Assembly: GCF_031932625.1 (NCBI RefSeq)
Contig: NZ_JAVSCK010000002.1
Location: forward strand, 310,001 to 374,000
Origin: Hwangdonia seohaensis
GTDB lineage: Bacteria; Bacteroidota; Bacteroidia; Flavobacteriales; Flavobacteriaceae
Length of the DNA: 64,000 nucleotides
Direction: 5' to 3'
The number at the start of each line of letters is the position of its first letter. Position 1 is the first letter of the stretch. A program made the translations under genes and the position numbers. Shown piece by piece: positions 1-7,490 of the stretch. Below the pieces are notes generated by a model that ran no database searches, was not told the origin of the DNA, and worked only from the letters and a program-made list of their open reading frames with translations.

Positions 1-322
1 TTTCTTTTGATTGTTTTAACAAAGATTGGCTTACCTCATTATCTTTGGGAGTTACACCTAGTTTTGTAACCAACGCAACGGCTTGTTGAATTACAGCGTT
101 ATGATCTTCCATCATCCTGTTGGCAAAATCAATAACCTCTTTGTTTTTAGACCGCTTAATAGCCATTTTTGCATAATCAATATCTATTTGATTGGCAACA
201 ACAGCCACAGAAGCTATTTCTGAATCATTTAATTTTGGCGTTTCTTGGCCCCACATCATGTTTGGTATCGATAATAACAATACGCAAGTCATAATCAACG
301 TAATTTTAATTTTTGTATTCAT
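1..322 (-). CDS. DUF4142 family secreted protein (N-terminal part, cut by window edge)
   Basis: Reading the minus strand from the ATG at 322-320 gives an open frame of 107 codons to the window edge. It starts with a signal peptide (MNTKIKITLIMTCVLLLSI...), followed by a helical region with the DUF4142 pattern: ASVAVVANQIDIDYAKMA, then VIDFANRMMEDHNAV with the typical xMxxDH motif. DUF4142 proteins are small exported helical proteins, often in stress or envelope contexts; the molecular role is unknown. The C-terminus lies outside the window. The family call rests on the Ala-rich helix plus the MEDH motif and is fairly secure. An open plus-strand frame over the same bases (192-428) looks like a shadow. 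Confidence 0.75.
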   Translation of the reverse strand, partial: MNTKIKITLIMTCVLLLSIPNMMWGQETPKLNDSEIASVAVVANQIDIDYAKMAIKRSKNKEVIDFANRMMEDHNAVIQQAVALVTKLGVTPKDNEVSQSLLKQSKE

Positions 323-398
323 AATTTTGTTGGTTTTAAATGTATTTGCCTTTTTGATGCAAATAAGCTTTAGGGGTTACAAATTTTCTCTAAAAAAG

Positions 399-1043
399 TT
401 ATTTGGTTATAGAATTAATAAATCTTGACTTTTCTTTATCTTTTGAAAATTTTCCACTAAAAAAAGTTGTTTTAGTAATACTGTCCCTGTCTTTAATACC
501 ACGAGAAGCTATGCATAAATGGTTAGCTTCGATATAAATGGCCAAATCGTCTGTTTTTAATAAATCTTTTAGTTTTTGTCCAATTTCAACTGTAAGTTTT
601 TCTTGTATTTGAGGTTTGCTGGCATAGAACTGAACAATGCGATTAATTTTGGACAACCCAATAACTCTGTCTTTTGGAATATAAGCCACTGCTGCTTTTC
701 CGAAAAAAGGCACAAAATGATGCTCGCAATAAGAGTGTACCGCAATGTTATCAACCACAACCATTTCACGATAACCACTAGCGTTTTCGAAAAAAGATAT
801 TTTTGGAAAATTATTTTCATCCAGCCCTCTAAAAATCTCATTGATATACATTTTTGCCACTCGTTTTGGGGTGTCTTTTAAACTTGGATTGTCAAGGTTT
901 AACCCTAACGTTTCCATTATTTTACCAAAATGATATTCTATGGCTTCTAATTTTTCTTGATATGTTGTGTTTTGATGTAATTCTTGAATGCTATTACTTG
1001 ATAAAACCTCGGTTTTATACATTCCTTTGCCGTTAATTTTCAT
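399..1043 (-). CDS. folE: GTP cyclohydrolase I
   Basis: This cytosolic enzyme converts GTP to 7,8-dihydroneopterin triphosphate, the first step to tetrahydrofolate and tetrahydrobiopterin-like pterins. The protein has 214 residues, normal for FolE. Zinc ligands are visible as C106 and H109 in SYCEHHF and C177 in LCIASRG; the substrate loop is around VIGLSKINRIVQFYA. The N-terminal ~20 residues are poorly conserved, so the ATG at residue 8 is an alternative start. It is followed 4 nt upstream in its own direction by the stop of a ferredoxin-reductase-like gene (1048-1713), so the two are probably co-transcribed. The identification is secure. Confidence 0.95.
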   Translation of the reverse strand: MKINGKGMYKTEVLSSNSIQELHQNTTYQEKLEAIEYHFGKIMETLGLNLDNPSLKDTPKRVAKMYINEIFRGLDENNFPKISFFENASGYREMVVVDNIAVHSYCEHHFVPFFGKAAVAYIPKDRVIGLSKINRIVQFYASKPQIQEKLTVEIGQKLKDLLKTDDLAIYIEANHLCIASRGIKDRDSITKTTFFSGKFSKDKEKSRFINSITK

Positions 1044-1047
1044 GGGT

Positions 1048-1713
1048 TTAATATATAGTTTGGATTAAATTTTGATTAACACCGAGTTTAACTAAGTCCT
1101 TTTTTGCACTTTTTAGCAAGGAGATAGGTCCGCATAAATAAAAATTTTGATTGGTGTTACTTATAGTTGCTTCTAAAAATTCATAGTCAATATGGCCAAA
1201 AGCGTGATGACTTAGATGATCTCTACTTAATATATTGTGAAACCTGTTTTGTAATATTTCTTTAAGCTCCTTTTTAAGGATGATGTCTTGTGCTTTTCTG
1301 TTGGCAAAAATTAAACGATGGCCTTCTATATTATTTTGTTCTTTTAGCAATCTTAGTATGGGGATAAAGGGTGTTATTCCAGAGCCAGCAGCAATAAATA
1401 CTCCCGGACCTTTGTATGTGAAGGAATCCCATGCTTCAGAAATTAAAATGCTATCATTAACTTTTAATTGAGCTAGTTTAGCGGTAATTCCATGGTGTTT
1501 TTGATAGATTTTTATAATAAACTGTAGGTCTTTATCCTTTTCATAAATACTCGTAAGTGTAAAAGGGGCTTTTAAAAAATTTTTGCCCTCAGGTAAGGAT
1601 ATTTCTACTGCTTGACCAAGGTTATAAGTAAATGGTTCTGGCTTTTCAATTGACAATTGAATAACATTGTGCGCCAACCATGATTTGTTTAATACTGTGG
1701 ATAAATAGTTCAA
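1048..1713 (-). CDS. Ferredoxin-NAD(P)+ reductase-like flavoprotein
   Basis: The 221-residue protein has the FNR two-domain fold: an N-terminal FAD-binding barrel with KAPFTLTSIY (the RxYS/T-type FAD motif, residues about 48-57) and a C-terminal NAD(P)-binding domain with GPGVFIAAGSGITPFIPILRLL and the terminal NFYLCGPISLL motif. No 2Fe-2S ferredoxin domain is attached, so it needs a separate electron acceptor. It lies directly upstream of folE on the same strand with a 4-nt gap. It is divergent from an ECF sigma factor across a 143-nt region holding two perfect palindromes. The specific partner and pathway cannot be read from sequence. Confidence 0.8.
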   Translation of the reverse strand: MNYLSTVLNKSWLAHNVIQLSIEKPEPFTYNLGQAVEISLPEGKNFLKAPFTLTSIYEKDKDLQFIIKIYQKHHGITAKLAQLKVNDSILISEAWDSFTYKGPGVFIAAGSGITPFIPILRLLKEQNNIEGHRLIFANRKAQDIILKKELKEILQNRFHNILSRDHLSHHAFGHIDYEFLEATISNTNQNFYLCGPISLLKSAKKDLVKLGVNQNLIQTIY

Positions 1714-1754
1714 AGTTATAGGATATTAAAAATTAAAACTTCAGTGAATTCTTC

Positions 1755-1769
1755 AAACCTTTAAGGTTT
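1755..1769. promoter_or_regulatory. Perfect palindrome AAACCTT-T-AAGGTTT
   Basis: Seven-base arms (AAACCTT and AAGGTTT) are perfectly inverted around one central base. The element sits in the divergent region between the flavoprotein gene (minus) and the ECF sigma gene (plus). It could be an operator; no regulator was identified. Confidence 0.4.
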
Positions 1770-1798
1770 TGTTTCTTTAGATGAGATTCTTAAAAAAA

Positions 1799-1817
1799 GG
1801 TTACAAATACTGTAACC
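1799..1817. promoter_or_regulatory. Perfect inverted repeat GGTTACA-N5-TGTAACC
   Basis: Two 7-base arms, GGTTACA (1799-1805) and TGTAACC (1811-1817), are perfectly inverted with a 5-base spacer. The element lies 40 bases upstream of the ATG of the ECF sigma factor and about 85 bases upstream of the divergent flavoprotein start. Size and symmetry fit an operator for a dimeric regulator. Whether it acts on one or both genes is not shown by the sequence. Confidence 0.5.
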
Positions 1818-1856
1818 TTAAAAAGAAATTTGCATCCAATAAGAAATTATATAGAT

Positions 1857-2528
1857 ATGAAAGGCAACCCAACAATCAAAATTGAACTTAATGAAGCTTT
1901 GATCATTGAGAAAGTACTAGATGGGGAAATAGAATTATTTGAGATACTTTTACGCCGTTATAATGAGTTGTTGTTTAGAACAATAAGAAGCTATGTTGAT
2001 GTTGAAACCGATGTAGAAGACATTATGCAAGACACTTATATCAAGGCGTTTGAGAAATTGTACCAATTTAATAATAACGCTATGTTTTCTACTTGGTTAA
2101 TACGAATAGGCATAAATGAGGCCTTACAGAAAAAAAGAAAGACTTCAAAATATAAAACTGTTGCTCTGCAACAAGACGATTATGTTTTACAAATTGAAGA
2201 CCGGACAATTATGAACCCTGAACACAAAGCTATGTATAAAGAATCCTCCTGTTTTATGGAAAAAGCCATTGATACACTTCCAGAAAAATATAAAATAGTA
2301 TTTATGCTTAAAGAGGTTGAAGGGCTAGCCATTTCTGATATATCAAAATGTTTAAACTTGAGTAATAGTAATGTTAAAGTTCGTTTACATAGAGCAAGGA
2401 AAATGCTTCAAAATTCCATTTTGAGCTTAACCGATTACACGAATATTTTTGAGTTTGGTAACTCTAAATGTGATAGGATTGTGAATAACGTTATGGAGTA
2501 TATCCATAAAACGTATCCTAGATTTTAG
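1857..2528 (+). CDS. ECF-type RNA polymerase sigma factor (sigma-70 family)
   Basis: The 223-residue protein has a region 2 (NELLFRTIRSYVDVETDVEDIMQDTYIKAFEKLYQF...FSTWLIRIGINEALQ) and a region 4 helix-turn-helix (LPEKYKIVFMLKEVEGLAISDISKCLNLSNSNVKVRLHRARKML), the RpoE/ECF layout. I chose the ATG at 1857; the frame stays open to a TTG at 1830, but those nine residues are not sigma-like. No anti-sigma gene follows: the next gene runs convergently. A short tail of about 30 residues follows region 4. Signal and target genes are unknown. The two palindromes just upstream suggest it is itself controlled by a repressor or activator. Confidence 0.9.
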   Translation: MKGNPTIKIELNEALIIEKVLDGEIELFEILLRRYNELLFRTIRSYVDVETDVEDIMQDTYIKAFEKLYQFNNNAMFSTWLIRIGINEALQKKRKTSKYKTVALQQDDYVLQIEDRTIMNPEHKAMYKESSCFMEKAIDTLPEKYKIVFMLKEVEGLAISDISKCLNLSNSNVKVRLHRARKMLQNSILSLTDYTNIFEFGNSKCDRIVNNVMEYIHKTYPRF

Positions 2529-2607
2529 GATATTTGTTTATGTGCTAGTACCAAATATATAGCGGCTTTCTTGTTTTTAGACATGAACATTGAAAAAATT
2601 AGCACCA

Positions 2608-3606
2608 TCAATTCCCTTTTAAGCGCACCCACAAATCGGCTAATAGTTTTTTTCCATCGCGCTTGTTTTTTTCTTGTTCTATAAATTGAACATCGCCAAA
2701 TTCGTCTACTCGAATTTCATACTGAAATACAAAATCTTGGGCGTTTGGTGTCATGCTTAAAAGCCCAAACCGTAAGTCGTTATAAAATAATTTATTGTTT
2801 TTTTTGGTGATGGTGTACCAACCTTCAGAAACAGCAATCATCTGTTTAACCTTTTCGTTGTCAATAAGTTTTCCCAGTAACTCATGATTTTTTTTATAAG
2901 TTTCAAAAGTGATGGGTTGTGTGTCAAAAAAAGAATAATTACCCAACAAATAAGCATTATTGGTATCAACATTTACGCTCCAAAGTATGGTGTTAAGCGG
3001 TGATGGTCTGGTGTCTATTTGTTGATAGCTTATGCCTTGGTTTAGTAGCGCATCTTCAAACTCTCTAAACGCTGCCCATTTTAAAACAAAGGTCAAAGCC
3101 AAATATGTGGTACTGATAATTAAACCGATATTATTGTAATAGCGCCGTTTTTTGGAGGTTTTTTTCTGGAACATTGCCAAAATTAAAAACACTAAAAACG
3201 GCAAGGTGTAAAGAGGATCGATTACAAAAATGGTTTTAAACGCCAACCGCAAGTCAAAAGGCCAAAATAGTTGTGTGCCCCAAGTGGTGTGGGCATCTAA
3301 AATGGAATGCGTTAAAAATCCCCAAAAAAATAACCAAGACCAGCCTTTAAATTTTTTATAGGTTTCAAACCTAGAAACCAGCCACCCAAAAAGCGGTGCA
3401 AAAAGTACGGCAAACGCAACGGAGTGTGTAAACCCACGGTGGATAGACAGCGCCGTTACGGTATCTGTAAAGTGGGATGCGAAAATGTCTAAATCTGGAA
3501 TAGTGCCGGCAATGGCACCATATAAAACAGCTTTATTGCCTACTTTTTTTCCTAATATGGCTTCGCCAACGGCAGCCCCTAATACTATTTGTGTTAATGA
3601 ATCCAT
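2608..3606 (-). CDS. YdjM-like metal-dependent hydrolase family membrane protein
   Basis: The protein has 332 residues and begins MDSLTQIVLGAAVGEAILG, typical of the YdjM/DUF457 'membrane-bound metal-dependent hydrolase' family. Conserved acidic and His residues are visible in GTIPDLDIF, HRGFTHSVAF and FWGFLTHSILDAHTTWG, with about five hydrophobic segments in the first 200 residues and a soluble C-terminal part. The family is widespread and its biochemical function is essentially unproven; the E. coli member is part of the SOS response. It is convergent with the ECF sigma gene. No operon partner was seen. Confidence 0.85.
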   Translation of the reverse strand: MDSLTQIVLGAAVGEAILGKKVGNKAVLYGAIAGTIPDLDIFASHFTDTVTALSIHRGFTHSVAFAVLFAPLFGWLVSRFETYKKFKGWSWLFFWGFLTHSILDAHTTWGTQLFWPFDLRLAFKTIFVIDPLYTLPFLVFLILAMFQKKTSKKRRYYNNIGLIISTTYLALTFVLKWAAFREFEDALLNQGISYQQIDTRPSPLNTILWSVNVDTNNAYLLGNYSFFDTQPITFETYKKNHELLGKLIDNEKVKQMIAVSEGWYTITKKNNKLFYNDLRFGLLSMTPNAQDFVFQYEIRVDEFGDVQFIEQEKNKRDGKKLLADLWVRLKGN

Positions 3607-3788
3607 GTTGTTTGCAAAAATAGACTTTGCAAAGCAATTATAAAATCTTAAATAGTTTTGATAATGGGTTTATACAGTATCAGTTTTACTTTCAGGTATT
3701 TACTAAATCTAAATAGGGTTTTTGCACCATTTCAAATCACATTTTATCTTTTGAGTGAAAAAATATTATTAAAAAATCGATAAAACGC

Positions 3789-3818
3789 TTGTTTTTTACG
3801 ATTAATTACATAAATTTG
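3789..3818 (+). promoter_or_regulatory. Bacteroidota-type promoter TTG-N19-TAAATTTG
   Basis: A TTG at 3789-3791 is separated by 19 bases from TAAATTTG (3811-3818), an exact match to the Bacteroidota -7 element TAnnTTTG. It lies 26 bases before the ATG at 3844. Confidence 0.6.
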
Positions 3819-3843
3819 TGGTTTGAACCCCTAAATCTTCGAC

Positions 3844-4290
3844 ATGAAAATAAGAATTATATTAATAAGTTTTAGCTTTTTTTTAGTTACAGGCCTTAGT
3901 TTTGCTCAGAAAAATAAAGCTCCAAAAAGCATTATAAGCGATAAAGTTTCTATTAAAAAATATCATACTAAAGAAGATCTTGAGCGCATGCAAAAAGGAC
4001 AATTGCTGGATTTATACGTCGAGCGAATAGAAAGCCTTGTTAAGTTGCTGCCTTATATTGCATTTGCAACTAAGCCGGGTGTAACCATGACTTCCTTGGG
4101 AATCCCAAACGATAAAGATAACCGATCGGCACTGGACGATCAATTCGAAGCCACTAAAAGCTTTTTAGAAACAAATGGTGAATTCCAACGGCGCATTTTG
4201 CCTTACTCGGATACAACAAACCTTGTCGCTGCTATTTTGTTTTATGAAGAAACCATGAAATCCTTGCATGAATATAGCGAGTTTCATTAA
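3844..4290 (+). CDS. Secreted hypothetical protein
   Basis: The 148-residue protein starts with a clear signal peptide (MKIRIILISFSFFLVTGLSFA, cleavage before QKNK). The mature part is soluble, charged and mostly helical in appearance (KEDLERMQKGQLLDLYVERIESLVKLLPYIA...). I recognise no family. It follows a well-formed promoter and is followed by a 284-nt gap, so it is probably monocistronic. Acting in the periplasm or as a surface protein would be typical, but that is inference only. Confidence 0.7.
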   Translation: MKIRIILISFSFFLVTGLSFAQKNKAPKSIISDKVSIKKYHTKEDLERMQKGQLLDLYVERIESLVKLLPYIAFATKPGVTMTSLGIPNDKDNRSALDDQFEATKSFLETNGEFQRRILPYSDTTNLVAAILFYEETMKSLHEYSEFH

Positions 4291-4489
4291 TAATTAATTT
4301 CAACAATTAGTTGTTTTTTTAGTTTGTTTTAAAATTTAGGAATAATATAATAGACGAAAGTCATATTATTTTATTCCTTTTTTCATTCAAAAAAGTGAAT
4401 TTACCCTATTATTTTAAATCTAATTAAAGTGCATTTCATCGATGAAATCATAAATATATTATATAATTTTATGTATTTTATCGTGAAAA

Positions 4490-4522
4490 TTGGTATTTCA
4501 TGGATTTTTTATTATATATTTG
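4490..4522 (+). promoter_or_regulatory. Probable promoter TTG-N22-TATATTTG
   Basis: TATATTTG at 4515-4522 matches the TAnnTTTG -7 element exactly, with TTG at 4490-4492 22 bases upstream. It lies 52 bases before the ATG at 4575. Confidence 0.5.
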
Positions 4523-4574
4523 AGCGTTATATAATAGGAAATCTAATTTGTTTTTCCAACATAAAATATTAATT

Positions 4575-5906
4575 ATGAAAAACTTTATTCAATTGCTTTG
4601 CATATGTCTTTTATCTATAGGCAGTGTTTTTGGGCAACAAGAAAAGGGGATAATAGGTACCGATAATTGGTTATACAATTGGACGGAGTTTAACCCCAAA
4701 TCGCAAAACCATGGCGAGCCTAACCAAATATTAGCCGGTAATATTACGGAAGACACCAAGTTGTCTAAACGTAACGTATACCTTTTGTCTGGAAGTGTTT
4801 TTATTACAAACAACGCAACACTTACCATAGAACCGGGAACGGTAATAATTGGTGATTATCAATCTAAAGCATCCCTTACTATTACTAAAGGTGCAAAAAT
4901 AATTGCCGATGGCATTGAAACAGATCCTATTATATTTACCTCAAACAGAAGCGTTAAAAGAGCCGGTGATTGGGGAGGCATTATAATTCTTGGAGATGCG
5001 CCAACAACAAAATTTGGAAGTGGCTCGGTAGCTTCATATTATCCTAAACTTGATGCAACAACCTATGCAAATTCAAATTATGGAGGTGAAAATTTAGCCA
5101 GTAATTCTGGAATTTTAAGGTATGTAAGAATTGAATATGCCGGAAAACGAATTAATAACGATGGGTATTTTAACGGACTTCTGCTGGCAAGTGTAGGCAA
5201 TGAAACCGTTTTGGAAAATATAATGATAAGCCATTGTGCCGGTAATTCGTTTGAAATTTTGGGCGGGGAAACCTATTTGCACAAAGCCGTGTCATACAAA
5301 TCTAACAGTAACGACTTTAAATTTAATTTTGGTGCAAAGTGCATGCTATCAAACTCTTTGGCCATTCGGTCGCCTTACGTGTCAAACAGCGCCGGAGCCC
5401 GATGTTTATTGATTAATTCTTATGATAATAAAGAAGAAATCGATTTTTCTAAACAAGGAACCACCGTTGTTGCAAAAAATTTAACCTTAATAACAGATAC
5501 CGACGATTTAACATCAGCCATTCAGCAAGGTTTGGTTAAAGAAGCCGTATATGTTGGGCATAATGCATCGCTTGAAATGAATAAAAGTGTTATTTCTGGG
5601 TTTAATCCAGCGGTTTTATTTGAAGATAAAATTAAGGTAAATCAAGAAAATTTAGAGAAAATCAAATTTACCGATATGTATTTTAACAATTGCAATGGAA
5701 ACATTTTTGTTGAAAACAATATGAATAATGAAGATTTGGAAAACTGGTATGGAAATTCTGCTTTCTTTAATGTGTATTCTAAAAGTGATAACTCTGAAAC
5801 ATTTATTGATTTGAATAACAAACGACGTCCAGATTATAGACTCAGAATAAATAAAATAATAGCTTCAAACGAAATAGACCCAGATTTAAAGCGCGTAGAC
5901 AATTAG
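4575..5906 (+). CDS. Secreted parallel beta-helix-like protein
   Basis: From the ATG at 4575 (the frame is open further up to a TTG at 4548, but the signal peptide begins at MKNFIQLLCICLLSIGSVFG) this is 443 residues. The body has short beta-strand turns typical of right-handed beta-helices: VYLLSGSVFITNNATLTIEPGTVIIGD, SLTITKGAKIIADG, DPIIFTSN, DWGGIIILGDAPT, ILRYVRIEYAG. Such proteins are common surface or secreted proteins of Bacteroidota; no catalytic residues are evident. It carries no gliding-type C-terminal domain. It stands just upstream of a T9SS surface-protein locus and could be part of it. Confidence 0.75.
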   Translation: MKNFIQLLCICLLSIGSVFGQQEKGIIGTDNWLYNWTEFNPKSQNHGEPNQILAGNITEDTKLSKRNVYLLSGSVFITNNATLTIEPGTVIIGDYQSKASLTITKGAKIIADGIETDPIIFTSNRSVKRAGDWGGIIILGDAPTTKFGSGSVASYYPKLDATTYANSNYGGENLASNSGILRYVRIEYAGKRINNDGYFNGLLLASVGNETVLENIMISHCAGNSFEILGGETYLHKAVSYKSNSNDFKFNFGAKCMLSNSLAIRSPYVSNSAGARCLLINSYDNKEEIDFSKQGTTVVAKNLTLITDTDDLTSAIQQGLVKEAVYVGHNASLEMNKSVISGFNPAVLFEDKIKVNQENLEKIKFTDMYFNNCNGNIFVENNMNNEDLENWYGNSAFFNVYSKSDNSETFIDLNNKRRPDYRLRINKIIASNEIDPDLKRVDN

Positions 5907-5935
5907 AAGTGTAATTTAATAGGATTTAAAAACAC

Positions 5936-5990
5936 CCTGTTTTGATATGCTAAGGCATTATTTTAATTGAATCAACAATTATAAAACAGG
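5936..5990 (+). repeat. Inverted repeat CCTGTTTT / AAAACAGG with long loop
   Basis: Perfect 8-base arms (5936-5943 and 5983-5990) enclose 39 bases in the gap between the beta-helix gene and the next T9SS gene. It has no T-tract, so it is a weak terminator candidate at best. Confidence 0.25.
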
Positions 5991-6049
5991 TAAATTAAAT
6001 TCTATAGCCCCAAAGATGATTGTTTCTCTTCTAACGAAAATAATGTCAA

Positions 6050-7489
6050 ATGAAGAATTTTACTATTACCTACATAGTTGTTTTTTTTATGCTCTCAATA
6101 CCTAAAACCATGGCTGCTCAGGTGGTTATTAGTACCCCAAGTTTAGGTTTTAGTCAAGCTTGTGCAAGTGCTTCATTTAATACTTATAATATTAGTTTTG
6201 CTTTTTCACCTGAAGGCAATTTAGGTTCAACCAATCAATTTATAATCGAACTTTCCGATGCTTCGGGAGCGTTTTCAAACGCCACCGTAGTTTATACGTC
6301 TGCACAAGGCGCGGTTACAACATCGCCGGCAACCCTGAGTTTTTCATTGCCAACAGATACTGCTGGCCAATCCTATAAAGTTAGAGTTAAAAGCACGGCA
6401 CCAGCTGCTACAAGTACGGGGTCTGTGTCTTTTCCTGCCTATTATAAAATTCAAGACACGCCATTTTCAATCAATAATTTAATTGAAACAGGTGTGTATT
6501 GTTCTGGTGGCAGTTATTTGTTAACTATTGATAATCCGGGAACCGGCGACAACGATTCGCCGTTGCAATACCCATCGCTCACTTTTAATTGGTACAAAGA
6601 AACCAGTCCAACTACATCGGTTTTTGTAGCTTCCGGTAATACATTGTCGGTTAATCAACCGGGAACGTATTTTGCCGAAACCAATTACGGGTCATGTACG
6701 TCCAACTCGTTTTCAAACCGGGTTACGGTAAGCGAATCTACTACAAATGGCACCTCTACCATTAATTCCAGTTTAGGCAATCCGTATTGTGCCAGCCAAG
6801 GCTCTACAACTTTAAGTGCCATAAATGGAGTGAGTTACCAGTGGTATAAAGATGGTGTTGAAATTTCTGGAGCTACAAATCAAATGTATGAAACGAATGA
6901 GACTGGGGCTTTTTCAGTTGATATTGATTTAGGCGATTGTAGCACGAGTGCCTCCATAGATTTAGACGGAATTGGTTTTACAAGTGAAATTGATGTTACG
7001 GAAGTGAATATGATTGAAGATGGTGAAACCTTAACGGCAACGGTAACCACAACAGCTAGTTCACCTGAGTTTAAATGGTATTTTAATGATACATTAATAA
7101 CAGGTGCCACTGCCAATAGTTATGAGGCCACTAAAACAGGAAATTATAAGGTTGAAATTACACAAACCGTAGGCTGTGATACGACTAAGGAGTTTCAATT
7201 TTCCGTTCAAACGGCCTTTCCCAATGTTTCCGATATTCCTAATTTAATAAGTCCCAATGGCGATGGGATAAACGATACTTGGGTTATCCCACAAGAGTAT
7301 GTAAATGGAGCAAATGCTACGGTAACTATATTAAGTGCACAAGGGGAAATTATACTTCAAACAAATAATTACTTAAACAATTGGCCAGAAAACCAATTGG
7401 ATTTTAAAAGTGTAAATCCGGTTTATTACTACGTTATAACCACTTCAGATAATAAAACTAAAAAAGGCTCGATAACAGTTGTTAAATAG
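6050..7489 (+). CDS. T9SS surface protein with gliding-motility-type C-terminal domain
   Basis: The 479-residue protein has a signal peptide (MKNFTITYIVVFFMLSIPKTMA), then several Ig-like beta modules with paired Cys (YCSGGSYLLTIDNPG, YCASQGSTTLSAINGVSYQWYKDG, SPEFKWYFNDTLITGAT), and ends in a CHU_C/TIGR04131-type domain: PNLISPNGDGINDTWVIPQEY...VTILSAQGEIIL...YYVITTSDNKTKKGSITVVK. That domain is a type IX secretion signal of the 'type B' class, normally needing a PorP/SprF-like barrel. Such a barrel is encoded immediately downstream (start 2 nt after this stop). It is probably an exported adhesin or barrel partner. Confidence 0.85.
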   Translation: MKNFTITYIVVFFMLSIPKTMAAQVVISTPSLGFSQACASASFNTYNISFAFSPEGNLGSTNQFIIELSDASGAFSNATVVYTSAQGAVTTSPATLSFSLPTDTAGQSYKVRVKSTAPAATSTGSVSFPAYYKIQDTPFSINNLIETGVYCSGGSYLLTIDNPGTGDNDSPLQYPSLTFNWYKETSPTTSVFVASGNTLSVNQPGTYFAETNYGSCTSNSFSNRVTVSESTTNGTSTINSSLGNPYCASQGSTTLSAINGVSYQWYKDGVEISGATNQMYETNETGAFSVDIDLGDCSTSASIDLDGIGFTSEIDVTEVNMIEDGETLTATVTTTASSPEFKWYFNDTLITGATANSYEATKTGNYKVEITQTVGCDTTKEFQFSVQTAFPNVSDIPNLISPNGDGINDTWVIPQEYVNGANATVTILSAQGEIILQTNNYLNNWPENQLDFKSVNPVYYYVITTSDNKTKKGSITVVK

Positions 7490-7490
7490 T

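Noticed and set aside
192..428. 78-codon plus-strand open frame with hydrophobic stretch
   Set aside because: It lies over the start of a well-formed DUF4142 gene on the minus strand and the end of folE; the hydrophobic run is the reverse reading of the signal-peptide region.
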